Shown here: positions 1 through 9,400 of the stretch, piece after piece
Numbering within the stretch: position 1 is the first letter of the stretch
How the letters are laid out: each line of letters begins with the position of its first letter
Assembly (NCBI GenBank): GCA_031279575.1
Contig: JAITIG010000042.1
Coordinates: 1-20,704, forward strand
Direction: 5' to 3'
Source: Bifidobacteriaceae bacterium
GTDB taxonomy: Bacteria > Actinomycetota > Actinomycetes > Actinomycetales > WQXJ01
Length of the DNA stretch: 20,704 nucleotides
Program-made: the position numbers and the translations under genes
The notes under the pieces: model-generated
What the model was told of the DNA's origin: nothing
The model's database searches: none
What the model saw: only the letters and a program-made list of their open reading frames with translations

Positions 1-61
1 CGAGGCCGCCGCCCGCGTCTACGCCGAGCTGGCCTGGGACTTCGCCACCGCCGCCGCCTGA
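1..61 (+). CDS. C-terminal tail of an unidentified gene (5' end outside window)
   Basis: Reading from base 2, the frame gives 19 residues (EAAARVYAELAWDFATAAA) and a TGA at 59-61. The composition, with alanine-rich helix and Val/Tyr/Trp/Phe at plausible spacing, looks like a real alpha-helical C-terminus in an actinobacterial gene. About 95 bases separate it from the next start, and they hold a likely promoter for that gene. The fragment is too short to assign to a family, and a chance open frame in GC-rich DNA cannot be excluded. Confidence 0.35.
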   Translation, partial: EAAARVYAELAWDFATAAA

Positions 62-90
62 CCCGGCCGGCCGCCACCGCCCGCCGGCCC

Positions 91-158
91 GAAAAATGGC
101 AAACGAAACCGCCAAATCGTTCGCCCCGACGCAAAATGGCGCATAGAATTGCCAAATG
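91..158 (+). promoter_or_regulatory. Leaderless-type promoter with a duplicated TGGC-N10-GCCA motif
   Basis: A TANNNT -10 element (TAGAAT, 144-149) ends six bases before the ATG at 156, so transcription would begin at or next to the start codon. No Shine-Dalgarno sequence is present. This layout is typical of actinobacterial leaderless mRNAs. No good -35 hexamer is visible. Overlaid on it are two copies of AAAATGGC-N10-GCCAAAT, at 93-117 and 133-157, exactly 40 bp apart. The second copy embraces the -10 box and the start codon, as an autoregulatory operator would. The motif is seen directly; its function is inferred. Confidence 0.5.
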
Positions 159-1397
159 GAAACCCAGGCTGATGCAAGCCGCTTGATCGAGCGGCCCGGG
201 CCGCTGTCCTGGTTGCGGCAATGGGCCGGCCGCGACGTCATCAAAGTGGTCACCGGGGTGCGCCGCTGCGGCAAATCGACCTTGCTGAACATGTTTCAGG
301 CCGACCTGGCGGCCTCCGGGGTCGAGCCGCGCGCCATCGTGTCGCTGAACCTTGAAGATCCGGACCACGCCGACCTGCTGGGCGACTACCGCCTGCTCTA
401 CAACCACATCAAAGGGCGCCTCCGCCCGGACGGGCCGACATACGTCTTTGTCGACGAGATCCAAAACGCCGACCAGTTCGAGCGAGTCGTGGACGGGCTG
501 TTCATCCTCAAGGGCGTCGACCTGTATCTGACCGGCTCGAACTCGCAGCTGCTGGCGGGCCCGCTGGCCCGGCTGCTGACCGGGCGGTACGTCGAACTGC
601 GCCTGCTGCCGCTCTCGTTCTCAGAGTTCGCGGCGCGCCTGGGAGGCGGCTCGCCGAAGGCGGCCGATCCCCTGCGCGATTGGTATGACACCTACACCCG
701 GACCGGCGGCTTCCCCTTCGCCGCCAGCCTGGAGGACCTGGGGCAAGTCCGCCAATACCTCGAAGGGGTTCTGGACACCGTCCTGATGCGCGATGCCGCC
801 GGGCTGGCCGGCGCCCCCGATCCGCTCAGATTGCGCGCCGTGACCGAGTTCGTCTTCTCCAGCATCGGATCCTTGGCCTCGCCCAGGCGCATCGCGGACG
901 CTATGACCTCGGCCGGGCGGGCCATCTCCCGCACCACCATCGAACGCTGCTTGGCGGCCTTGGCCGCGGCTTTCCTGACCTACCCGGCGGCCCGCTGGGA
1001 CGTGCGCGGCAAACGCCTCCTGGAGTCCGGCCAGAAGCACTACGTGGTCGACACCGGGCTGCGCCGGGCGCTGTTGGGAGACCGGCCGGCCGACCGCGGC
1101 CACGTGCTGGAAAACCTGGTCTACCTCGAGCTGCTGCGCCGGGGCGGCAAGGTCATGGTCGGCAAGATCGGCGCGGGCGAGGTCGACTTCGTGGTTGAGG
1201 ACTCCAGCGGGAGCACCTTCATCCAAGTGGCGGCCGAGGCCGACGCCCCCGGCGTGCTGGAGCGCGAACTCGCCCCCCTGCGCGCCGCCCCGGGCTACCA
1301 GCCGCGCCTGCTGCTGACCCTAGACCGGGAGCCGCCCCAGTCCTACGACGGCATCCGCCGCCTCAGCGCCCTCGAATGGCTGGCCGGCCTGGCCTGA
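156..1397 (+). CDS. AAA-family ATPase with C-terminal DUF4143 domain
   Basis: The protein has 413 residues, the usual size for the widespread ATPase family that joins an AAA_14 domain to DUF4143. The N-terminal ATPase domain has a Walker A loop (GVRRCGKST, residues 34-42), a Walker B strand ending in Asp100-Glu101 (YVFVDEIQ) and a sensor-1-like LTGSNS about 35 residues later. The C-terminal part carries the DUF4143 signature: GHVLENLVYLEL, then a GEVDFVV strand and IQVA, a layout resembling PD-(D/E)XK nucleases. The cellular role of this family is not established; members are often strain-variable and of toxin, defence or mobile-element type. The start is the ATG six bases after a TAGAAT -10 box, so a leaderless mRNA is likely. 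Its last 78 bases overlap the convergent AraC-type gene. Family assignment is secure; function is unknown. Confidence 0.9.
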   Translation: METQADASRLIERPGPLSWLRQWAGRDVIKVVTGVRRCGKSTLLNMFQADLAASGVEPRAIVSLNLEDPDHADLLGDYRLLYNHIKGRLRPDGPTYVFVDEIQNADQFERVVDGLFILKGVDLYLTGSNSQLLAGPLARLLTGRYVELRLLPLSFSEFAARLGGGSPKAADPLRDWYDTYTRTGGFPFAASLEDLGQVRQYLEGVLDTVLMRDAAGLAGAPDPLRLRAVTEFVFSSIGSLASPRRIADAMTSAGRAISRTTIERCLAALAAAFLTYPAARWDVRGKRLLESGQKHYVVDTGLRRALLGDRPADRGHVLENLVYLELLRRGGKVMVGKIGAGEVDFVVEDSSGSTFIQVAAEADAPGVLERELAPLRAAPGYQPRLLLTLDREPPQSYDGIRRLSALEWLAGLA

Positions 1398-2165
1398 AGG
1401 CGACCCCGAGCCGGCGCCGCCACCGGCCCCCGCGCCGGTCCCGGCTTGGGAAGGCGAGACGGCGTAGGCGGCTTTGAAGCAGCGGGAGAAATGGGCCACG
1501 TCGCAAAAGCCAAGCGCCTCGGCCACCTCGGTCACAGTAGCGCTGCTCAGCAAACACCGGGCTTCCTCAAGTTTTCGCCGCCGGATGTACTGGCTGGGCG
1601 GCAATCCCACTTGCAGGGAGAACAGCTTGGAAAAATAATGCGGCTCCAGCCCCACGTAGTTCGCCACCGCCGCCACCCGGCAGGGTCCGTACAAGTTCTT
1701 GTCGATATAATTGATGGCAAGGGCGATGGGCTTTGAATACTGCGTCGGCAGCGCCTCCTGGATGAGGTCAAAATAGTGGACCAGCACCTGGCGGGCCAAG
1801 GCGGCTACGCCCTCCTCGGTGGTTTTGGCCTCCAGCGAGTTGATGTAATAGTCGCTCAGCGTGTAGCTGAGCTCAGAGTTCACGCCCAGTTCGATGGCGA
1901 TGCGGCAGACGGGGGTGATCAAACAGATAAGAGCGTTTTTCGCGCCGCGCAGCCGATTAGGGCCGAGCACTTCCGCGTAACCGAGCAAGACAGTTTGCAG
2001 GCCGGGCGAGTCGATGATTCTCGTGAACTCGGCCCGCTCCAAATGGAACAGGGCGTTGTAGGCCTTGCGCTCGTCCTGGTAGGACTGGTGCTGGTGCCCG
2101 CGCGTCAGCATGTGCTCAACGGTCACCTCGGCTTGCAGGCGCGAGATGGTGGCCTGGTCCGGCAT
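1320..2165 (-). CDS. AraC-family transcriptional regulator
   Basis: This is a 281-residue DNA-binding regulator. The C-terminal AraC/XylS domain (about residues 145-240) has both helix-turn-helix units, including VAAVANYVGLEPHYFSKLF and the second-helix signature VTEVAEALGFCDVAHFSRCFK. The N-terminal half (ALICLITPVCRIAIELGV, ELSYTLSDYYIN) is the alpha-helical sensor type common in Firmicutes-like AraC regulators rather than a cupin. After SPSQ (about residue 240) the chain runs on for some 40 Gly/Ala/Ser-rich residues that overlap the end of the AAA gene. ATG 2165 is chosen because AAGGA lies ten bases upstream; an in-frame GTG at 2174 is too close to that site. It diverges from the beta-mannosidase gene, so it probably controls mannoside use; this is inferred from position. 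Confidence 0.9.
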   Translation of the reverse strand: MPDQATISRLQAEVTVEHMLTRGHQHQSYQDERKAYNALFHLERAEFTRIIDSPGLQTVLLGYAEVLGPNRLRGAKNALICLITPVCRIAIELGVNSELSYTLSDYYINSLEAKTTEEGVAALARQVLVHYFDLIQEALPTQYSKPIALAINYIDKNLYGPCRVAAVANYVGLEPHYFSKLFSLQVGLPPSQYIRRRKLEEARCLLSSATVTEVAEALGFCDVAHFSRCFKAAYAVSPSQAGTGAGAGGGAGSGSPSGQAGQPFEGAEAADAVVGLGRLPV

Positions 2166-2282
2166 GTGTCGCACATCCTTTCAACCGGTCTTACATCCAT
2201 CCAAATTCCGCGCGTCCGGCGGCGCTAATGTTCGATCATGGACTTGGGGGCACAGTTTAGGGCAAGCTCGTAGGAGGGCCAA
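2166..2282. promoter_or_regulatory. Divergent regulatory region between the araC-type and beta-mannosidase genes
   Basis: This 117-bp spacer must hold both divergent promoters. On the plus strand a TANNNT hexamer (TAATGT, 2226-2231) is a possible -10 for the beta-mannosidase gene, although the matching -35 position is weak, as expected for an activator-dependent promoter. AGGAGG at 2272-2277 is a strong ribosome binding site for the GTG at 2283. The spacer is more AT-rich than its surroundings. No clear AraC-type direct repeat could be picked out by eye. Confidence 0.4.
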
Positions 2283-4874
2283 GTGGAGCGCGTCGACCTG
2301 GCGGGGAACTGGCAGCTGGCCCGGGACGGCGGCGAGCCCATCGCCGGGCGCCTGCCGGGCTGCACCTACCTGGATTACATGGCCCAGGGCATGGCAGACC
2401 CGTTCCAAGGCTTGAACGAGGCCGAGGCCAGCCAACTGGCGCACCACCGCTACCGCTACAGCCGCCGCTTCGACCTGCCTGAACGCATGCTCCAGCCCGA
2501 GCGATTGGAGCTGGTGCTAGACGGAGTCGACACCCTGTGCGCCATCAGTCTGAACGGGCAGGTGGCAGGCCGGACCGACAACATCAACCGGGTCTGGCGC
2601 CTGGACGTCAAGCGCCTGTGCCGCCCCGGGGAAAACTTGATCGAACTCGACTTCGAGGACCCCTACGCCGCCGTGGCGCGACTGCAGCGCGGCGACCGGC
2701 TGCCGCAGCCGATGATGCCGCTGGCTGGCAGCGGGCACCTGCGCAAAACACCGTCTCACTTCGGCTGGGACTGGGGTCCCCAACTGGCCCCGGCGGGGGT
2801 GGCCCGAGGCATCGGCCTGGAAGCTTTTGACCTGCGGGTCGCCGACGTGCGGGTGCGCCAGTCGCACCACGGCGGGCAAGTCGACCTGTCGGTCACAGCC
2901 AAGTGCGCCGGGCTGGCCGCCGATGCCGCCGCCGTCCCGCCGGCCCTGACCGGCGCCCTGGCTTTGACCAGCCCGGACGGCCAAACGATGACGCTGGCCG
3001 CAACCGCCCGGGGCGACCGCCTCAGGTGGGACTTCCCGGTGGCCAACCCGCAGCTGTGGTGGTGCCACGGCCTGGGGGGCCAGCCGCTCTACCAACTGGA
3101 GATCGCAGTCTGGCTGGACGGGGCCGAGGCGGACCGCCTGGGCCGGCAAATCGGCTTGCGCACCATAGAATTAGACACCGCCCCAGACGCCCACGGCGAC
3201 CAGTTCCGCTTCATTGTCAACGGTGTGCCCATATTCGCGAAAGGCGCCAATTGGATACCGCCCGACTCGTTTATCACCCGGGCGGACCGAGACACCATGT
3301 TCTTCTATGCGAGGGCGGCCAAACGCGCCAATATGAATATGCTGCGAGTGTGGGGCGGCGGCTGGTATGAAAACGACGATTTTTACGACGCCTGCGATGA
3401 GAACGGCATTCTGGTTTGGCAGGACTTCATCTTCGCCTGCAATCCTTACCCGTTCTACAACGAGGATTTCTTGGCCAATGTCCGGGCCGAGGTGGAGGAC
3501 AACGTGCGGCGCCTGCGCCACCGCGCCAGTTTGGCGCTGTGGTGCGGCAACAATGAGACCGAGGTGTTCGTCAAAATGTGGCGGTTCGCCCCCAAGGTGA
3601 AGCAATCCAACCCGGCTTTCTACCACCGCACCTTGCGCGCCTGGGTCGATGAGTTGGACGGCGTGACACCTTATTGGCCGGGCTCCCCCTCGGCTGGCCG
3701 CAGCGACCAGCGCCCGCACGTCATGAAGGAGGGGCAGGTCAGAGGGGACACGCACCTGTGGCAGATCTGGCACGGCATGCGCCCCGTCGAAGCCTTCCGG
3801 GCCTACCCCACCCGCTTCTGCTCCGAGTACGGGATCGAGTCGATGCCGTCCCTGCTGACGGTGCGCGGCTTGGCCGGCCAGCCCGCGCCCGCCCTGGCCG
3901 GCCCGGTGCTCCGCCTGCACCAGAAGTGCCGCGGCGGCACTGAGAAGATGCTGTTCTACCTGCTGGCCAAACACCGCAACCCGGCCAGTCTGGAGGATTT
4001 CGTCTACCTCACCCAACTGGCCCAGGCGCAGGCGGTGGGGTTCGCCGCCGAATGCTGGCGGCGCGGCATCGGGCGGCACAACGGCGCCCTGTTTTGGCAG
4101 TTGAACGACTGCTGGCCGGCCATCTCCTGGGCGGGCATCGACTACGGCCGGCAGTTGAAGGCTGTCATGTACCAGGCCCGGCATTTCAACAAGATGCTCT
4201 GCCTGTCAAACGACTGCTACGCCGACAGGGCCGAGTTGCACCTGGTCAACGAGTGCCCCAGGCCCGTGGCCGGCCGCCTGGAGTGGGAGGTGAGGGACTT
4301 CTACGGCGCAGCGGTCAGCCGCGGCGCCTTGGACGCCAAGGTGGGCGCCGTCGCCGCCCTCAGATTGGCCCGGCTCCGCTTCGCCGACATTCTGCGCGGC
4401 CGGAGCCCCGCCGAGGTGGTGCTCCAAGCCCGCTTTGTCGAAGGCGAGGCCGTGCGCGACCAGAAAAGCTGGCTGCTGGTGGCGGACCGGGACGCCGCCC
4501 TGCCGCCGGCCCAGATCTCCTTCACTTGCGCCACTGAAGCCGGCCCGGCCGCCGGGGCCCAAGGTGGCGCGCTCGGCATCGTCCAGCTCTCAAGCCAGCG
4601 CTACGCCCGCCGCGTCTACTTGGAGGCCGATGGCGTCACCGCGCCTTGGAGCGACAACTTCTTCGACATCCCGGCTGGCGGCGCCGCCTGCGCGCGGGTG
4701 GAGCTGCCAGCCGGCATGGACGCCGCCGAACTGTCCCGGCGGCTCAAAGTCAAGAGCCTGGCCGATGTGCGGCCCAAAAACAGCCGCCGGGCCGACAAAT
4801 GGCTGCGCGCCAAGATCTTCTGGGGCCACCAGAACTACCTCGCCTGGTTCCTATTCAAAGTGGTCTTCGGATGA
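2283..4874 (+). CDS. Beta-mannosidase, glycoside hydrolase family 2
   Basis: The 863-residue protein hydrolyses terminal beta-D-mannosyl residues of manno-oligosaccharides or N-glycan cores. There is no signal peptide, so it should act in the cytoplasm on imported sugars. The GH2 layout is complete: N-terminal jelly-roll (FDLPERM...LVLDGVDTLCAISLNG), the beta-mannosidase hallmark SHFGWDWGP (158-166), an Ig-like domain, then the TIM barrel opening with FAKGANWIPPDSF. The acid/base is Glu425 in WCGNNE and the nucleophile Glu515 in RFCSEYGIES. Length matches bacterial GH2 beta-mannosidases. The GTG start has AGGAGG five bases upstream. The stop codon overlaps the start of the transporter gene (ATGA), so the two are co-translated. 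An odd feature is the aromatic, hydrophobic C-terminal tail (KIFWGHQNYLAWFLFKVVFG). Confidence 0.95.
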   Translation: MERVDLAGNWQLARDGGEPIAGRLPGCTYLDYMAQGMADPFQGLNEAEASQLAHHRYRYSRRFDLPERMLQPERLELVLDGVDTLCAISLNGQVAGRTDNINRVWRLDVKRLCRPGENLIELDFEDPYAAVARLQRGDRLPQPMMPLAGSGHLRKTPSHFGWDWGPQLAPAGVARGIGLEAFDLRVADVRVRQSHHGGQVDLSVTAKCAGLAADAAAVPPALTGALALTSPDGQTMTLAATARGDRLRWDFPVANPQLWWCHGLGGQPLYQLEIAVWLDGAEADRLGRQIGLRTIELDTAPDAHGDQFRFIVNGVPIFAKGANWIPPDSFITRADRDTMFFYARAAKRANMNMLRVWGGGWYENDDFYDACDENGILVWQDFIFACNPYPFYNEDFLANVRAEVEDNVRRLRHRASLALWCGNNETEVFVKMWRFAPKVKQSNPAFYHRTLRAWVDELDGVTPYWPGSPSAGRSDQRPHVMKEGQVRGDTHLWQIWHGMRPVEAFRAYPTRFCSEYGIESMPSLLTVRGLAGQPAPALAGPVLRLHQKCRGGTEKMLFYLLAKHRNPASLEDFVYLTQLAQAQAVGFAAECWRRGIGRHNGALFWQLNDCWPAISWAGIDYGRQLKAVMYQARHFNKMLCLSNDCYADRAELHLVNECPRPVAGRLEWEVRDFYGAAVSRGALDAKVGAVAALRLARLRFADILRGRSPAEVVLQARFVEGEAVRDQKSWLLVADRDAALPPAQISFTCATEAGPAAGAQGGALGIVQLSSQRYARRVYLEADGVTAPWSDNFFDIPAGGAACARVELPAGMDAAELSRRLKVKSLADVRPKNSRRADKWLRAKIFWGHQNYLAWFLFKVVFG

Positions 4875-6304
4875 GCCGGAAAGGGGGGCGGGCGCCAGCG
4901 GGCGGCGAATCCGCCCCGGCCGGCAAGCCCCGCTACCAGACCGGTCGCGCCGAACGCTTGTCCTACGGCGTCTACGCCTTCGGCCAAATGATGTTTTTCA
5001 TGGTCATCTCGAATTTCCTGCAGCTGTACATGACCGATTCCGGCATCCCGGTTATGGTGGTGGGCAGCGTCTTCATCGTGGCCAAAGTGTGGGATGCGGT
5101 CAACGACCCGCTGTTCGGCGTCATCGTCGACAAGACCCATTTCAAGTCCGGCAAGTTCATCCCCTGGCTCCGAGTCTCCACCTTCCTGATCCCGGCCGCC
5201 ACCATTGTGCTGTTCGCCATGCCGAGCGGGGCCAGCCTGCAGGTCAAAACCATTTGGGCGGCTGTCGCCTACATGCTTTGGGACACCAGCTACACCATCT
5301 GCGACGTGCCCATCTTCGCCCTGGCCACCTCCATGACGGACAACCAGAAAGAGCGCGATTGGCTCTACCTGCTGAACCGGCTGTTCATGTTCATCGGCGG
5401 CATCTTGGTGGCGGCGCTGGTCCCGGCGCTCTACCCCGCCATCGGCTGGACGGCGACGGCTGCGATCATCTCGGTGGTGGCGATGGCCACCATGGCGCCG
5501 GTGGGGTTCCGGGCCAAAGAGCGTTTCTTCGCCCGCGGCGAGCGCAGCCCCAAGGTTCGCGAGTTGGCCCGCTACCTGTTCAAGAACCGTCCGCTGCTGG
5601 TGTTCAACGCGGTGATCATCATCGCCTCGCTGACCAACACCAGCGCCGCCGTGGTCAACTATGTGGCCATCTACTGCCTCGGCGGCACCCAATGGATCTC
5701 GGTCCTCGCCCTGGTTATGACCGCGCCGATGCTGGTGTCGATAGTCTTGGCCAAGCAGCTCATCAAACGGTTCGACAAGATGGCGGTGTGCCTGGCCTGC
5801 ATGGGCGTCAATTTGTTCTTGGGCGTGGGCATGTTCTTCGCCGGATACCAAAACACCGCGCTCTTCTTGTCCATCATCGCCGCCCGCGCCTTGCTGGTCT
5901 CCACCGCCGGGGTGTTGGTGGCCATGTTCACCGCCGACTGCGTGGAGTACGGGCATTTCACCAGCGGCGAGCGGTCGCAGGGGGTGGCGTTTTCGATTCA
6001 GACCTTCACCGCCAAGCTGTCGGGCGCCTTGTCCTCGGCCATCGCCATGTTCGCCTTGGGCGCGGCGGGCTTCGTGTCCGGCGAGGGCGCGCCGCAGACG
6101 GCGCAGACAATCAGTTGGATTTGGCGGCTGTACACCGTCATCCCGGTCATAGCCGGCCTGGCCGCCTTCTTGGTGCTGCTGGTGGGATACAAGCTGCGGG
6201 ACCGCGACGTGGTTTTGATGATGCGGGCCAACGCCGGGGAGCTAACCCGGGCCGAGGCCGAGGCTGGCTTTTCCAAGGCCCTGGGCGGGGCGCCCATTCG
6301 GTGA
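4871..6304 (+). CDS. GPH/MelB-family cation:sugar symporter
   Basis: This 477-residue integral membrane protein has about twelve hydrophobic segments, from YGVYAFGQMMFFMVISNFL to LAAFLVLLVGYKL. The glycoside-pentoside-hexuronide family is recognised from helix II, VWDAVNDPLFGVIVDKT, where Asp75 and Asp79 match the two aspartates that bind the coupling cation in MelB; KFIPWL follows in the next loop. It probably imports the substrate of the beta-mannosidase encoded just upstream, such as a beta-mannoside or manno-oligosaccharide; that specificity is inferred from the operon. ATG 4871 overlaps the preceding TGA in an ATGA junction and has no strong Shine-Dalgarno sequence, pointing to translational coupling. 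The first 25 residues are a polar, Gly/Pro-rich cytoplasmic tail. Confidence 0.93.
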   Translation: MSRKGGRAPAGGESAPAGKPRYQTGRAERLSYGVYAFGQMMFFMVISNFLQLYMTDSGIPVMVVGSVFIVAKVWDAVNDPLFGVIVDKTHFKSGKFIPWLRVSTFLIPAATIVLFAMPSGASLQVKTIWAAVAYMLWDTSYTICDVPIFALATSMTDNQKERDWLYLLNRLFMFIGGILVAALVPALYPAIGWTATAAIISVVAMATMAPVGFRAKERFFARGERSPKVRELARYLFKNRPLLVFNAVIIIASLTNTSAAVVNYVAIYCLGGTQWISVLALVMTAPMLVSIVLAKQLIKRFDKMAVCLACMGVNLFLGVGMFFAGYQNTALFLSIIAARALLVSTAGVLVAMFTADCVEYGHFTSGERSQGVAFSIQTFTAKLSGALSSAIAMFALGAAGFVSGEGAPQTAQTISWIWRLYTVIPVIAGLAAFLVLLVGYKLRDRDVVLMMRANAGELTRAEAEAGFSKALGGAPIR

Positions 6305-6317
6305 GAGGGGTCAGGCG

Positions 6318-6434
6318 ATGAGCCAGTTCAAGGCGGCCTGGGCGGCCCGGCCGCGGGCGGTGGGCGCCGCCACCGCCGCCTTCGCGGCGCGGGACCCCGC
6401 CCAGGTCCGCCGGCGGGGCCTCGGGGCCGGCTAG
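6318..6434 (+). CDS. Possible small ORF, 38 codons, after the symporter gene
   Basis: ATG 6318 opens a 38-codon frame ending with TAG 6432-6434. A purine-rich GAGAGGGG (6303-6310) sits seven bases upstream, and the ATG lies 13 bases after the symporter stop, good positions for a co-transcribed gene. The peptide (begins MSQFKAAWAARPRAVG) is Ala/Arg-rich and basic, without a clear membrane segment, and matches nothing I recognise. It overlaps the last bases of lysX on the other strand. A chance frame in GC-rich DNA or a gene remnant is about as likely as a real small protein. Confidence 0.25.
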   Translation: MSQFKAAWAARPRAVGAATAAFAARDPAQVRRRGLGAG

Positions 6435-9400
6435 GCCGGGCGGGCGAAGGGGAAGGTGAGGGTTTCGCGGATGGTCGCGCCGGTCAGGGTCATCACCACC
6501 CGGTCCACGCCCAGGCCCAGGCCGCCCATCGGGACCAGGCCAAAGTCCAGCGCGCCGAGGAAGTCCTCGTCGATCTCCATCGCCTCCGGGTCGCCGGCCG
6601 CCGCTTTGACCGATTGGGCGGTCAGGCGCGCCCGCTCGTCGACCGGGTCGGTCAGCTCCGAGTAGGCGGTGCCCACCTCGGCCCCGAACGCCACCAGGTC
6701 CCAGCGCTCGGCCAGGCCCGGGATGGAGCGGTGCGCCCGGGTCAGCGGCGAGGTCTCGACCGGGAAGTCCTTGTAGAAGGTCGGTTCGAAGGTTTGACCC
6801 TCCACCAGGGCGTCATACATTTCGGAGACCACCTCGCCCGCCGTCCACTCCTCCAACCAGCCGACGCCCGCCGCGTCCGCCGCCGCCCGCACCGCCTCCA
6901 AGCTGGACGATGCCGTCAGCTCCACCCCCGCCGCCCGCGAGACCGCCTGGTGGACGCTGACCACCGGCCAGTCCCCCGCCAAGCCCACCTTGCGGCCGTC
7001 CGGGGAGACGGCCACCGCCTCGCCGTGGACGGCCAGCGCGGCCGCCCGGATCAAATCCTGGGTCAGCAGACGCATGCCGTCGTAGTCGGAGAACGCCTGG
7101 TAGGCCTCCAGCGAGGTGAACTCCGGGTTGTGCTTGCGGTCGACGCCCTCGTTGCGGAAGTTCTTGCCCAGCTCGAAGACCCGCTCAACCCCGCCCACGG
7201 CCAGGCGTTTGAGGTAGAGCTCCGGCGCGATCCTAAGGTAGAGGTCCATGTCGTAGGCGTTGATGTGGGTCCTGAAGGGGCGCGCGTTGGCGCCGCCGTG
7301 GATCGGTTGGAGCACCGGGGTCTCGACTTCGATGAAGCGCCGCTCCTGCAAGGCGGCGCGCAGCGCGGCGGTGGCCGCGGCGCGGGCGTAGACCATGTCC
7401 ATGGCCCGGTTGTTGGTGGCCAGCAAAATGTGCGGCGCCCGCGCCATGGCCGGGGTCAGCCGCGCCGGCTGGTCCGCCAGGCGGCGCTTGGGCGGCGTCG
7501 GCGCGATCGACTTGGCGGCCATGGCCCAACTGGCCGCGTCCAGGGCCAGCGCCCCGCTCCGGGTCAAAGCCAGCCGCCCCGTCACCGACACCAAGTCGCC
7601 CAGCTGGGCGTGGTGTTTGAACAGGTCGAACCGCTCCAAGGCCTCGCGCCGGGCCATCACCTGGATCTCCGAGACCCGCTCGCGCAGCTCGGCGAACACC
7701 ACCCCGCCGTGGTCGCGTTTGCGCAAAATGCGCCCCACCAGCGAGATCTCCCCCGCTCCGGCCAGGTCCGGGCTGTGCTCGGCCGCCAGGCGCAGGGCCT
7801 GGCGGATCGAGCCGGTGCGCGGCACGGCCACCGGGTTGGGGGCCAGGCCCGCCGCCGCCAGGGCGTCGCGGTGGACCAGGCGGGCCGCCTGCCGCGCCCC
7901 CGGGCGCTGGGCCGGCGCCGCCACCGCCAGCGCCGCCGCCTCCTGGGCCCGCACCGCCTCGGCGAAGGCCGCCTGGCGGGCCGCCTCGTCGCGCCCGCCG
8001 GTGCCGCTGAGCACGTCCGCGGCCGAGCGCTCCGGCAGGAAGCCCTCCGCCCGGGCCACCGCCGCAATCACCTCGGTCAAACTCGCCCCCCGGTCGAAGC
8101 ACACCACCCGGGGCTGCCAGTCCGGCGCGTACTTCTGGTTCGAGCGGTACAAGCCGTCCAGCTGCCACCATTTCGAGGCCAGCATCATGACCCGGCGCAG
8201 CAACCGCGCCACCGGGTAGGCGCCCACCGCCGCGCCCTCGGTCAAGAAGCGCCGCAGCACCGCGAAGTTCAACGAGATCCGCTCAATCCCCATATCGCGC
8301 GCCGCCTCGACCAGGCTGGCCACCATGAACTCGGTGGTCCCGCCGTGCGCCTGCGGGCTGTGGCGCATCACGTCCAGCGAGATGCCGCGCCGCCCCCACG
8401 GCGCGAAGGTGAGCAGGGCGCGGACCTCGCCCGCGGCATCGTGCGCTGTCACCACCACGTCTTGGCCGTCCGCTGGGTCGCCCACCCGGCCGGAGGTCAT
8501 CGAGAAGCCGCGCTCCTCGCCGCCGCGCCGCCACTGGTCCGCCAGCCCCGCCAAGGCGGCCAGCTCGTCTGGCGGCACGTCTTGGAGGCGGCGCACCCGG
8601 GCCGTGTAGCCGGCTTTGCGCACCCGCCGGGCGGCATCCGCCACCTCCCGCAGGCGGTGGTCGCGCAGCGAGAAATCGTCCACCCGGATAACGGCCTCAT
8701 CGCCCAGCTCGAGCGCTCTGAGGCCCGCCGCCTCCCAGGCCCGCCCGCCGCGCGGGGTGGCCGAGGCCACCGCCGGGGTCCAGCCGTGGCGGCGCGCCAA
8801 GGCCATCCACTGGCCGATGGCGTCGCCCCAAGCCGCCCGCTCCCCCACCGGGTCGGCCGAGGCCAGCAAGGTGCCCCCCACCAGCCGGCCGGCCACGGCG
8901 GCGCGGCCGTCGGACGAGAACACCACCGCCTTGTCGCGCCGGGTGTTGAAGTAGCCCAGCGAGTCCGCCTCGCCGTGGCGCAGCAGCAGGGCCCGCAGCG
9001 CCAACTCCTGGTCCGCTGTGGCGCCCGGCAGGTGGCGGTCGGAGCGGGTGAACACAACCAGCGCCGCCAGCAGCCCCAAGGTGGCGATCAGCGTGGTGGT
9101 GCGGCCCACCCAATGCGGCGCCACAGCCACCGCGGCGGCCGCGGCCGAGCCGGTCGCGGCCGGCCGGCCGGCCACCCCGGCGCCGAGCACAATCTCCTCC
9201 CAGCCTTGGCCGAGGGCCGTGTTGGCCGCCCACCAGACCTTCAGGCCCCACCCGACAGCCTTCTCCCCCACCGCCACAGCCCAGCTGAAAGCCCAGGCCC
9301 AAGCGATGGCCAAGCCCGCCACCAGGGCCAGGACGGCGCGCCAGGCGACCCCTTTGGCGACGGGCGCCGCAAACTCGCGCCGGTGCGCCCACAGCCACCA

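Noticed and set aside
4435..6321. Long plus-strand frame overlapping the beta-mannosidase end and the symporter gene
   Set aside because: It is the wrong frame of the symporter gene; its translation is Arg/His/Pro-rich without membrane segments, while the neighbouring frame gives a clean GPH transporter.
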